The translations under genes were made by a program, and so were the position numbers. Positions 56,684-64,000 of a stretch of 64,000 nt of DNA are shown here, in pieces. The notes under the pieces were generated by a model. It saw only the letters and a program-made list of their open reading frames with translations, searched no databases and was not told where the DNA came from. The DNA is from Paucibacter sp963740455 (GTDB taxonomy: Bacteria > Pseudomonadota > Gammaproteobacteria > Burkholderiales > Burkholderiaceae_C): the NCBI GenBank assembly GCA_963740455.1, contig CAVUEF010000006.1:1-64000 (forward strand), written 5' to 3'. Numbering within the stretch: position 1 is the first letter of the stretch; the number at the start of each line of letters is the position of its first letter.

Positions 56684-57762
56684 GACCTGCCTTCCAGCGT
56701 GGCCAGTTGCTCGGCCGCCTGGGCGGCTTGGAGTGCTTTGAAGACGTCGTCCAGATCGCCGTCCATGATGGCGCCGAGCTTGTAGAGCGTGAGGTTGATG
56801 CGGTGGTCGGTGAGGCGTCCCTGCGGAAAGTTGTAGGTGCGGATGCGGTCGCTGCGGTCGCCGGTGCCGATCAGGCTCTTGCGCTGGGCGGCCTCCTTGG
56901 CGGCGCGCTCGTTGCGATCTTTGTCGCGCAAACGCGCGGCCAGCACGGCCATCGCCTTGGCTTTGTTGCGGTGCTGCGAGCGGTCGTCCTGGCACTCGGC
57001 CACCAGTCCGGTGGGCAGGTGGGTGATGCGGATCGCGCTGTCGGTCTTGTTGATGTGCTGGCCCCCCGCGCCGCTGGCGCGAAAGGTGTCGATGCGCAAA
57101 TCGGCCGGGTTGAGCTGAATTTCCTCAGCCGGGTCGCCCTCGGCCATCACGGCCACCGTGCAGGCGCTGGTGTGGATGCGGCCCTGGCTTTCGGTGGTTG
57201 GCACGCGCTGCACGCGGTGGCCGCCGGACTCGAATTTGAGCCGGCCAAAAGCGCCGTCGCCCTCGACGCGCACGACCAGATCCTTGTAGCCGCCCAAGTC
57301 GGAAATGCTCTCCGAGAGGATTTCGGTCTTCCAGCCGCAGCGCTCGGCATAGCGCAGATACATGCGCGCCAGGTCGCCGGCAAACAGCGCCGATTCGTCG
57401 CCACCGGTGCCGGCACGGATTTCCAGAAAGGCGTTGCGCGCGTCGTCCGGATCCCTGGGCAGCAGCGCGGTCTGCAACTCGCCGTGCAGGCGCGCGAGGT
57501 CGGCCTCGGCGGCGCTGATTTCTTCGCGCGCCATGTCGGCCATGTCGGGGTCGTCCAGCATCGCGCGCGCGTCAAGCAGATCGCGTTCGCGTTGTTCGTA
57601 TTTTTGAAAGCTGTGCACCAGACCGGCAACTTCGGACTGCTCCTTGGTGAGCGAGCGGTAGCGGTTCATGTTGGCGGCAACGCTTGCGTCGGCCAGGTTG
57701 GCGTCCAGCTCGGCCAGGCGGTGGCCCAGACGTTCAAACTGTTGGCGTAGAGAATCTTTCAT
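56680..57762 (-). CDS. prfA: Peptide chain release factor 1
   Basis: RF1 ends translation at UAA and UAG. The 360-residue protein begins MKDSLRQQFERLGHRLAELD, contains the codon-recognition PxT motif (RVPTTESQGRIHTSACTV) and the catalytic GAGGQHINKTDSAIRITHLPTG. It lies about 100 bases after hemA and overlaps prmC, the usual hemA-prfA-prmC order. Confidence 0.97.
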   Translation of the reverse strand: MKDSLRQQFERLGHRLAELDANLADASVAANMNRYRSLTKEQSEVAGLVHSFQKYEQRERDLLDARAMLDDPDMADMAREEISAAEADLARLHGELQTALLPRDPDDARNAFLEIRAGTGGDESALFAGDLARMYLRYAERCGWKTEILSESISDLGGYKDLVVRVEGDGAFGRLKFESGGHRVQRVPTTESQGRIHTSACTVAVMAEGDPAEEIQLNPADLRIDTFRASGAGGQHINKTDSAIRITHLPTGLVAECQDDRSQHRNKAKAMAVLAARLRDKDRNERAAKEAAQRKSLIGTGDRSDRIRTYNFPQGRLTDHRINLTLYKLGAIMDGDLDDVFKALQAAQAAEQLATLEGRS

Positions 57763-57863
57763 GGCGCTCGATCACAAGGGACGGTTGAGCGCGGGGGCGT
57801 TGGCAGCCCGGGTGTCGGGGCCCTGCAGCACGCCACCGCGAGCGGTGGAGTTGCGGGCGCCAG

Positions 57864-59186
57864 CTAACGGTCGGCGTCGCCGGGCTTGGGCGCGGTCGGC
57901 CCGTAGACACTGCTGCGCAGGAACAGGCGCGACACGGTCTGCGCCAGTTGCTCGCGCTGCTCGCCCTCGCTGGTGTGCAACTCGGCGAGCGTGCCGTGCA
58001 GCACCTTGTTGGTGAGGCCGCGCGACAAAGCTTCGAGCACGGTTTCGATGTCGGCCCCTTTGGCCAGCAGCTTGCGGGCGCGTGCCAGCTCGGTGGCGCG
58101 CCAGTTGTCGGCCTGCGCGTTGAGCGCCTGGATCAGCGGCACGGTGTGGCGCTGATCCATCCAGTGAACAAAACTCTGCACGCCGGACTCGATGATGGCC
58201 TCGGCCTGCTCGACCGCGGCCAGACGCTTTTCACCGGCGGTCTGTACGACCGAAGACAAGTCGTCGATCGTGTAGAGATAGACGTCGTCGAGCTGGGCGA
58301 CTTCGGGTTCGATGTCGCGTGGCACGGCCAGATCGACCATGAACATGGGCCGGCGACGCCGCGCCTTGAGGGCACGCTCAACCGCACCCAGCCCGATCAG
58401 CGGCAACGCGCTGGCGGTGCATGAAATGACGGCGTCAAACTCGGCCAGACGCGCGGGCAGGTCGGACAAGCGCATCGCTTCGGCGCCCAGGTGACCGGCC
58501 AGCTTTTCGCCGCGCTCCAGCGTGCGATTGGCCACCGTCATCGACTTGGGATTCTTGGCGGCAAAGTGGGTGGCCACCAGTTCGATCATCTCGCCCGCGC
58601 CGACGAACAGAACGCGTACTTCTTCCAGATTCTCGAACAGTTGCGACGCCAGCCGCACCGAGGCGGCGGCCATGCTGATCGAATGCGCGCCGATTTCGGT
58701 CGAGGTGCGCACTTCCTTGGCCACCGAGAAAGTGCGCTGGAACAACTGGTGCAAGGTGCTGCCCAGCGTGCCGGCCTGGTCGGCCTCGCGCACGGCTTGT
58801 TTCATCTGACCCAGGATTTGCGGCTCGCCCAGGACCATCGAATCGAGCCCGCTGGCGACGCGAAACGCGTGGCGCGCAGCGGCGCTGCCTTCCTTCACAT
58901 AAGCGTGATCCATCAGCTGGCTGCTCTCGACCGACCCCAGGCCCGCGAGCCACTCGACGGTTGGGCGCACCAGCGCGGTCCCGCCCGCCACGTACAGTTC
59001 GGTGCGGTTGCAGGTGGACAGCATGGCGGCTTCGGCCGGTCCGGCGCCCTGTTGCACGCGCAAGGGCTGCACGCGCTCTTGAAAACCGTGCAAGGTGGGT
59101 GCCAATTGTTCGAGCGTGAACGCGAACCGCCCGCGCAAATCCAGCGGGGCGGAGCTGTGGTTCAGGCCGAGGGCAAACACGCTCAT
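57864..59186 (-). CDS. hemA: Glutamyl-tRNA reductase
   Basis: HemA reduces glutamyl-tRNA to glutamate-1-semialdehyde, the first committed step of tetrapyrrole synthesis in the C5 pathway. The 440-residue protein has the catalytic Cys in LSTCNRTELYV, HAFRVASGLDSMVLGEPQILGQMK, and the NADPH domain VLFVGAGEMIELVATHF. The N-terminal MSVFALGLNHSSAPLDLR is normal for the family. Confidence 0.97.
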   Translation of the reverse strand: MSVFALGLNHSSAPLDLRGRFAFTLEQLAPTLHGFQERVQPLRVQQGAGPAEAAMLSTCNRTELYVAGGTALVRPTVEWLAGLGSVESSQLMDHAYVKEGSAAARHAFRVASGLDSMVLGEPQILGQMKQAVREADQAGTLGSTLHQLFQRTFSVAKEVRTSTEIGAHSISMAAASVRLASQLFENLEEVRVLFVGAGEMIELVATHFAAKNPKSMTVANRTLERGEKLAGHLGAEAMRLSDLPARLAEFDAVISCTASALPLIGLGAVERALKARRRRPMFMVDLAVPRDIEPEVAQLDDVYLYTIDDLSSVVQTAGEKRLAAVEQAEAIIESGVQSFVHWMDQRHTVPLIQALNAQADNWRATELARARKLLAKGADIETVLEALSRGLTNKVLHGTLAELHTSEGEQREQLAQTVSRLFLRSSVYGPTAPKPGDADR

Positions 59187-59310
59187 AGGGCTTGATTATA
59201 AAATTTCCGGGTCGCCTCGATGACGTCAATGCGCGAAGCCTTGACATATATCGTGGCCGAAGCGTATCTAATCGCCCATCTTTGCATTGTCGACTGGTCA
59301 GATTGGAGTG

Positions 59311-59604
59311 ATGTTGAGCCCTGTAGCTGCCTTGTGGCACATCTTGAACTTCTTTGCCCCCGCGCTCGGCATGGGGTTGATCAGCGCCAGCCTGGTCAAA
59401 CTGCTGTGGCGGCGTGAACTGAAAGTGACGCCCTGGCGGCGGCTGGCGTTGTGGGCCACCGCAGCCAGCGCGCTGGCGCTGCTGGCCGCGCTGGTGCTGC
59501 TTGGACGCGACGGCACCCTGCTGGGCTATGGCGCCATGCTGCTGGCCTGCACGCTGGCGCTGTGGTGGGTCGGCTTGAGAAGGCTGCGGCGCAAGACTGC
59601 CTAG
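59311..59604 (+). CDS. Small membrane protein, conserved beside hemA
   Basis: The 97-residue protein is mostly hydrophobic, with three likely helices (PVAALWHILNFFAPALGMGLI, RLALWATAASALALLAALVLL, GYGAMLLACTLALWWVGL) separated by basic loops. ATG at 59311 follows TTGGAG; the frame is open 8 codons further upstream. It is divergent from hemA and its stop codon overlaps the miaB stop (shared CTAG). The function is unknown. Confidence 0.72.
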   Translation: MLSPVAALWHILNFFAPALGMGLISASLVKLLWRRELKVTPWRRLALWATAASALALLAALVLLGRDGTLLGYGAMLLACTLALWWVGLRRLRRKTA

Positions 59605-60944
59605 GCTGCGGCCGTTTCGTTCTCCAGCACGACTTCGCCGCGCAATGAGTTGGTGAAAGCGGCGGTGACCGTCACATCGACCATTTGGCCGATCAGGCGC
59701 GGCGGACCCGCGAAGTTGACCTTGCGATTGCACTCGGTGCGGCCCATCAATTCATGGGCGTCCTTGCGCGACGGGCCTTCCACCAGGATGCGCTGCACGC
59801 CGCCCACCAGGCTCTGGCTGATGGCCAGCACATTGGCATCGATGGTGGCCTGCAGATGCTGAAGGCGTTCGATCTTCAAGGCGTGCGGCGTGTCGTCGTG
59901 CAGCGCGGCGGCGGGCGTGCCGGGGCGAGGGCTGAACACGAAGCTGAAGCTCTGGTCGAAACCGGTGTCGGTGATCAGCTTCATCATCTTCTGGAAGTCG
60001 TCTTCGGTCTCGCCGGGAAAGCCGACGATGAAGTCGCTGGACAGGCGGATGTCGGGCCGCACGGCGCGAAGCTTGCGTATCGTCGACTTGTATTCGAGCG
60101 CCGTGTAGCCGCGCTTCATGGCTGCCAGGATCCGGTCCGACCCATGCTGGACCGGCAGGTGCAGGTGGTTCACCAACTGCGGCAGCTTGGCATAGGCGTC
60201 GATCAGGCGCTGCGAAAACTCGTTCGGGTGGCTGGTCGTGAAGCGCAGACGCTCCAGCCCCGGGATCGCGGCCACATAGTCGAGCAGCAGCGCGAAGTCG
60301 GCGGTTTCTCCGGTATCGCCCATCTTGCCGCGGTAGCCGTTCACGTTCTGACCCAGCAGCGTCACTTCCTTGACGCCCTGATCGATGGCGGAGGCCACCT
60401 CGGTCAGCACATCGTCGAACGGTCGCGAAAACTCTTCGCCGCGCGTGTACGGAACGACACAGTACGAGCAGTATTTCGAGCAGCCTTCCATGACCGAGAC
60501 ATAGGCGCTGCCGCCTTGCACGCGCGCCGGGGGCAGGTGGTCGAACTTTTCGATCTCCGGAAAGCTGATGTCGACCTGTGCGCGGTTCTGGCGCTCGCGC
60601 TGCGCCAGCATCTGCGGCAGACGGTGCAGGGTTTGCGGGCCGAACACCAGATCGACATAAGGCGCTCGCGCGATGATGGCCGCACCCTCCTGGCTGGCCA
60701 CACAACCGCCCACACCGATCAGCACGCCCTTGGCCTTCAGGTGCTTGACGCGACCCAGGTCGCTGAAGACCTTCTCCTGCGCCTTCTCGCGCACCGAGCA
60801 GGTGTTGAACAGGATCAGATCGGCCTGCTCCACGTCGGTGGTGAGCGCATAGCCTTGCGCAGCGTCCAGCACATCGGCCATCTTGTCCGAGTCGTACTCG
60901 TTCATCTGGCAGCCGAAGGTCTTGATGAATACTTTCTTTGTCAT
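59601..60944 (-). CDS. miaB: tRNA-2-methylthio-N6-dimethylallyladenosine synthase
   Basis: MiaB is a radical SAM enzyme that adds the methylthio group to i6A37 in tRNAs reading UNN codons. The 447-residue protein has the UPF0004 domain cysteines (FIKTFGCQMNEYDS, FNTCSVREKA, VGGCVASQEG), the radical SAM motif CSKYCSYCVVPYTRG, and a C-terminal TRAM domain (about 375-440). The length matches the family. Confidence 0.97.
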   Translation of the reverse strand: MTKKVFIKTFGCQMNEYDSDKMADVLDAAQGYALTTDVEQADLILFNTCSVREKAQEKVFSDLGRVKHLKAKGVLIGVGGCVASQEGAAIIARAPYVDLVFGPQTLHRLPQMLAQRERQNRAQVDISFPEIEKFDHLPPARVQGGSAYVSVMEGCSKYCSYCVVPYTRGEEFSRPFDDVLTEVASAIDQGVKEVTLLGQNVNGYRGKMGDTGETADFALLLDYVAAIPGLERLRFTTSHPNEFSQRLIDAYAKLPQLVNHLHLPVQHGSDRILAAMKRGYTALEYKSTIRKLRAVRPDIRLSSDFIVGFPGETEDDFQKMMKLITDTGFDQSFSFVFSPRPGTPAAALHDDTPHALKIERLQHLQATIDANVLAISQSLVGGVQRILVEGPSRKDAHELMGRTECNRKVNFAGPPRLIGQMVDVTVTAAFTNSLRGEVVLENETAAA

Positions 60945-60947
60945 GAT

Positions 60948-61337
60948 CTAGCGCCTGGTCCAGGTCTGCGCGCCGACATCGAAGCTCCAACGCGCGGCTT
61001 CTTGCTGCGTCTGCGGCCAAGGGCTGTTGGCCCGCTCGGCCGCATTGAGTATCCAGACGTCTTTCACGAGGCCGTACGAGTCGATCGTGTAGTTCACGAT
61101 GAAGGCCTGACCGGTCAGGCCGGCCGAGAGCTGGAGCAGATTGTTTTCGCCGCGTATGCGCGCGCCCGGCGCCAGGCTCGCCGGCTGGCCGTTGAGCTGG
61201 ATCGCGGGGGCCTGGGTCACCACCATCTCGCCGCGCAAGACGTCGGCGGAGAAGGGGCGGCGCGATTGCGCGTTGGCCGGGGCGGCCAGCGTTAGCGTCG
61301 CGACACAGGCGACGGCAGAAATGACACAGCGGTACAT
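60948..61337 (-). CDS. Small secreted protein of unknown function
   Basis: The 129-residue product has a signal peptide (CVISAVACVATLTLAAPANA then QSRR) and a soluble part with LRGEMVVTQAPAIQLNGQPASLAPGARIRGENNLL and VNYTIDSYGLVKDVWIL. The pattern recalls small periplasmic proteins conserved in Burkholderiales, but no function is known to me. It lies three bases upstream of miaB on the same strand. Confidence 0.75.
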   Translation of the reverse strand: MYRCVISAVACVATLTLAAPANAQSRRPFSADVLRGEMVVTQAPAIQLNGQPASLAPGARIRGENNLLQLSAGLTGQAFIVNYTIDSYGLVKDVWILNAAERANSPWPQTQQEAARWSFDVGAQTWTRR

Positions 61338-61387
61338 GGGTTACATCCAGTGGCTGCAAGAGGGCAGCGGAGTTTAGTCCATCGCGA

Positions 61388-62704
61388 TCAGGCGCCAGCC
61401 ACAGCGAAGCGGATGCTTGCACTGAAGCCGCGTCCATCGGCGACCGGCGAGACCAGCACCAGCTCGGCGTTGGACTGCTGGGCGATCGTGCTGACCATCG
61501 CCAGGCCGAGACCGGCGCCTTCTGTGCCGCTATTGCCGCGCTCGAACTTGCGGCCCAGCTGCGCCAGACTGGCTTGTGGCACCCCAGGCCCGTGATCAAA
61601 CACTGTGAGTGCCGTCGCATCGATGCGAATCGTGACCAGGCCAGCTTCGCCGCCATGCTTGAGCGCGTTGTCGACCAGATTGCGAAGCGCGATGCCCAGC
61701 GCGTCAAGATCGCCCTCGACGTGTACAGGATCTGCCTCGACCTGGAGCCGCAAGCGCCCGGTGCGCCTGGCCTCGGCGAACTCGTCGGCCACCATGGTGG
61801 CCAACTCGACCAGTTCGACGGATTCGCGTTGCAGTGCTACGCCGGATTCGATGCGCGCCAACTGCAGCAGCCTGGTTGCCAGGTGCGTGATACGGTCGAG
61901 CTGCCGCACCAGCGCCAGGGCCTGCACGCGTTCGGTCGGTGCCCCTGCGGCCTGGGCGAGTCGCTGCGCCTGCGCACGCGCCGCTGCCAGCGGGGTGCGC
62001 AGTTCGTGCGCCGTGTGTGCTGCGAAGGAGCGCTCTGCAGCGACCATCGATTGCACATGGGTCATCAGCGCATTGACGGTTTGCAGCCAAGGTTGCAGTT
62101 CCTGGGGCAGTCCGTCGGTTTCGAGCGGGCGCAAGTCATGCGGATGACGTTGCGCCAGCTCAAGTCGGCTCGGCTCCAGCGTGGCAAAGGCGCGCGTTAG
62201 CAGCATCCTGATGCCCAGCGCCGTGATCGGCAACACGACGAGCAGCGCCACCAGCAGCCAGATGGCGCTGTTGCGCATCACTTCCAAGCGGTGCTCGATG
62301 GTCTCGGCCACTTGCACACGTCGCAGGCCATCGGGGGCGGTCAGGGTCAGGACATGCCAGCTTCCGGCACGCAGCAAACCGTCGGGTGCGGTCGGGTCGA
62401 GTGCTTGCCTAGGCGCCGCATTCGATCGCATCCGCATCACGCCCGTCGCGTCGAAGACCTGATAGACGACATGCTCTTCCTTCGGATCGACGCCCGGCGG
62501 CAGATTGACCAGCTGAGTCAACGCCGAGTCCGGCACCGAGAGCAGCAGCTGGGCGGTTTCCTGCAAGGCGTTGTCCAGCACCTCGCCGGCCTCGTACCAC
62601 AGGCCGCCCATCGCAGCTGCCGCGCCGATCAGCCAGAGCGCACCGATCCAGACCAGCAATTGCCGGCGCAGGCGCTTCTGAAGGTTCCACGCAGCTTCAG
62701 GCAT
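61388..62704 (-). CDS. Two-component sensor histidine kinase (QseC-like)
   Basis: The 438-residue sensor has two membrane helices (about 18-36 and 150-175) around a periplasmic domain of about 115 residues, then a HAMP-like segment and the kinase core: H box FAAHTAHELRTPLAAA, N box LRNLVDNALKHGG, and G boxes FDHGPGVP and GAGLGLAMV. I chose the ATG at 62704 because it overlaps the regulator stop (ATGCCTGA); the frame extends upstream without family similarity. The signal sensed is unknown. Confidence 0.92.
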   Translation of the reverse strand: MPEAAWNLQKRLRRQLLVWIGALWLIGAAAAMGGLWYEAGEVLDNALQETAQLLLSVPDSALTQLVNLPPGVDPKEEHVVYQVFDATGVMRMRSNAAPRQALDPTAPDGLLRAGSWHVLTLTAPDGLRRVQVAETIEHRLEVMRNSAIWLLVALLVVLPITALGIRMLLTRAFATLEPSRLELAQRHPHDLRPLETDGLPQELQPWLQTVNALMTHVQSMVAAERSFAAHTAHELRTPLAAARAQAQRLAQAAGAPTERVQALALVRQLDRITHLATRLLQLARIESGVALQRESVELVELATMVADEFAEARRTGRLRLQVEADPVHVEGDLDALGIALRNLVDNALKHGGEAGLVTIRIDATALTVFDHGPGVPQASLAQLGRKFERGNSGTEGAGLGLAMVSTIAQQSNAELVLVSPVADGRGFSASIRFAVAGA

Positions 62705-63353
62705 CGAGTCGATAACCGAGGTTGCGATGCGTGCTGATGACAGCGCTGCCCAGCTTCTTGCGCAAACGGCTGACGATGACTTCCATAGAATTGCTGGCGG
62801 CCTCGCTATAACCCTGACGCTGCAGCGCCGCCTCGACATCAGTGCGGCTGTAGATGCGCCCCTGTTGGCGCGCCAGACACAGTAGCACGGCCCACTCCAT
62901 AGCAGTGAGATCCAGGCGTTGCGTGCCTTGCTTGGCTTGGCGCGTGCCCAGGTCGACGACGATGGTGTCGATCACCAAACGCCTTGCATTGCTGTTGCGG
63001 CGGCTGACGGCGTCGATGCGCGCCAGCAATTCGTCCAGGTCGAAGGGTTTGACGAGGTAGTCGTCGGCGCCGGATCTCAAGCCGCGGATGCGGTCGCTGA
63101 TCTGGTCGCGTGCCGTCAGCACGATGACCGGCTGACGAAGCCCCTCGGCACGCCAGTCGCGCAACAGCATGAGACCATCGCCGTCGGGTAGGTGCAGATC
63201 CAGCAGCGCCAGATCGAAGCTCTCGACCTGACGCGCTTGAGCAATGCGCTTGCACCAATGCACCTCATGCTCGGCAGCTTCGAGATGATCGACCACAGCC
63301 TGGCCGAGGTCGATGTCGTCTTCAAGCAAAAGCAGTTGCATGGTGTGGCTCAT
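62697..63353 (-). CDS. OmpR-family response regulator (QseB-like)
   Basis: The 218-residue regulator has a receiver domain (LLLLEDDIDLGQAV, phosphoacceptor Asp in FDLALLDLHLPDGDG, ADDYLVKPFDLDELLAR) and an OmpR/PhoB winged-helix domain (MEWAVLLCLARQQGRIYSR, EVIVSRLRKKLG, THRNLGYRL). It is directly upstream of and overlaps its sensor gene by eight bases. Confidence 0.93.
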   Translation of the reverse strand: MSHTMQLLLLEDDIDLGQAVVDHLEAAEHEVHWCKRIAQARQVESFDLALLDLHLPDGDGLMLLRDWRAEGLRQPVIVLTARDQISDRIRGLRSGADDYLVKPFDLDELLARIDAVSRRNSNARRLVIDTIVVDLGTRQAKQGTQRLDLTAMEWAVLLCLARQQGRIYSRTDVEAALQRQGYSEAASNSMEVIVSRLRKKLGSAVISTHRNLGYRLDA

Positions 63354-63403
63354 CTAAAGCTGAAAGCCGCATTGGACCGACGCAATATGAACCGAATCTG
63401 AAC

Positions 63404-63433
63404 AAAAAAGACTGCGCAACGCGTGCCGGTCTT
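63404..63433 (-). terminator. Weak candidate terminator after the oxidoreductase gene
   Basis: On the minus strand AAGAC can pair with GTCTT around a GC-rich partly paired interior, followed by TTTTTTG. The stem is imperfect, so the call is tentative. Confidence 0.4.
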
Positions 63434-63445
63434 GGCTGCCCCGCT

Positions 63446-64000
63446 TCATGTCTTTCCGAACTTGGTTTCGAAAAGAATGCCGATGTCTTTCAGCAGCTGC
63501 GTAGGCAGCACGCCGCCGGCACAGACGATGACCTTGTCGTTGGGCAGTTCTTCACGGCCGTCTGCGGTCTTCAGAACGACCTTGTCAGCCTCGATGCGCT
63601 CAATCGTCGACGCGAGCATCACACGCACCCGGCCGCTGCGCTGCAACACTTCGAGCCTCAGGCGGTTCTTTTCCTTCACGCGTGAAAACGCATGGCTGCG
63701 GTACGACAGGCAGACCGTGCCATCGGCTTGCTCGCCCAGTGCGATGGCGGCTTCCAGGGCGCTGTCGCCGCCGCCCACGACCAGCACTGACTGGCCCGCG
63801 TATTGCTCGGGATCGACCAGGCGGTAGACCACCTTGGCGCTTTCTTCGCCCGGCACATCAAGCTTGCGCGGCGTGCCGCGGCGACCCAGCGCGAGCAGCA
63901 CGCAGCGGGCGTGCAAGGTTTCGCGCGAGGTCCGCACCATGAAGCTGCCGTCCGCCTGGCGCTCCAGGCCCTCGAAGCGCTCGTTGAAACGCACCTGCAG
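63446..64000 (-). CDS. FAD/NAD(P)-dependent oxidoreductase, C-terminal part, cut by window end
   Basis: The visible 185 or so residues belong to a pyridine-nucleotide disulfide-type flavoprotein. They include CVLLALGRRGTPRKLDVPGE, the NAD(P)-binding VLVVGGGDSALEAAIALGEQ and the C-terminal FAD segment VIVCAGGVLPTQLLKDIGI. The N-terminal FAD-binding part lies beyond the window edge. It resembles thioredoxin-reductase/ferredoxin-NADP-reductase-like proteins, but the family cannot be fixed without the missing half. Confidence 0.85.
   Translation of the reverse strand: MQVRFNERFEGLERQADGSFMVRTSRETLHARCVLLALGRRGTPRKLDVPGEESAKVVYRLVDPEQYAGQSVLVVGGGDSALEAAIALGEQADGTVCLSYRSHAFSRVKEKNRLRLEVLQRSGRVRVMLASTIERIEADKVVLKTADGREELPNDKVIVCAGGVLPTQLLKDIGILFETKFGKT

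Noticed and set aside
59685..61295. A 536-codon open frame on the plus strand
   Set aside because: Antisense shadow of miaB and the small secreted gene, with the low-complexity composition typical of shadows.

Overview
The window looks like a chromosomal contig end from a betaproteobacterium, most likely a Burkholderiales member. The pointers are gene orders typical of that group: mlaFEDACB with mlaA inside the operon, pilB-pilC-pilD-coaE-zapD-yacG, rplU-rpmA-obgE-proB, and hemA-prfA-prmC. The coding part is GC-rich; the rRNA region and the 23S-5S spacer are clearly less so. No 16S gene, CRISPR array or complete insertion sequence was seen.

Bases 1-8051 form a giant inverted repeat. Each arm carries most of a 23S rRNA gene, a 5S rRNA gene, its intrinsic terminator and a group II intron with a reverse transcriptase. 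The intron starts directly after the terminator, which fits group IIC target choice. The arms meet inside 23S at about 4148, lack the 23S 5' end and the 16S, and differ only by small changes next to the join. A fold-back assembly or amplification chimera is the likeliest explanation, so the true locus is probably only the right arm.

From 9.1 to 32.4 kb the genes are core housekeeping: retrograde phospholipid transport (mlaFEDACB); glucose-6-phosphate metabolism (hexR, zwf and divergent pgi, with a near-consensus HexR operator between zwf and pgi); the type IV pilus assembly genes with coaE, zapD and yacG; tRNA-Pro and ispB; ribosomal proteins L21/L27 with obgE and proB; rppH, proS, a lytic transglycosylase, and a TonB-like protein with long Pro-Ala and Ala-rich repeats.

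From 32.4 to 36 kb is a decayed accessory patch: a Phd/ParE-type toxin-antitoxin pair, a type I restriction locus collapsed to hsdR and hsdS fragments, a HigBA-like pair whose toxin is frameshifted, and two overlapping orphan genes.

From 36 to 55 kb is catabolic accessory DNA: an M19 dipeptidase, a frameshifted acyl-CoA ligase, a ketopantoate-reductase-like protein, a UspA protein, then a long minus-strand cluster. The cluster holds a TetR regulator, a complete sugar-type ABC transporter, a three-subunit molybdenum hydroxylase, a GarR-like reductase and a CoxG-like protein. Around it are a NIPSNAP protein, a fumarylacetoacetate hydrolase and a tartrate/malate-type dehydrogenase. I infer an uncharacterised import-and-oxidation pathway for a small polar substrate. 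A 27-bp direct repeat lies at both ends of the core cluster (40848 and 52092).

From 55.8 kb to the end the genes are core again: prmC, prfA, hemA, a small membrane protein, miaB, a small secreted protein, a QseBC-like two-component system, and an FAD-dependent oxidoreductase cut by the window edge.
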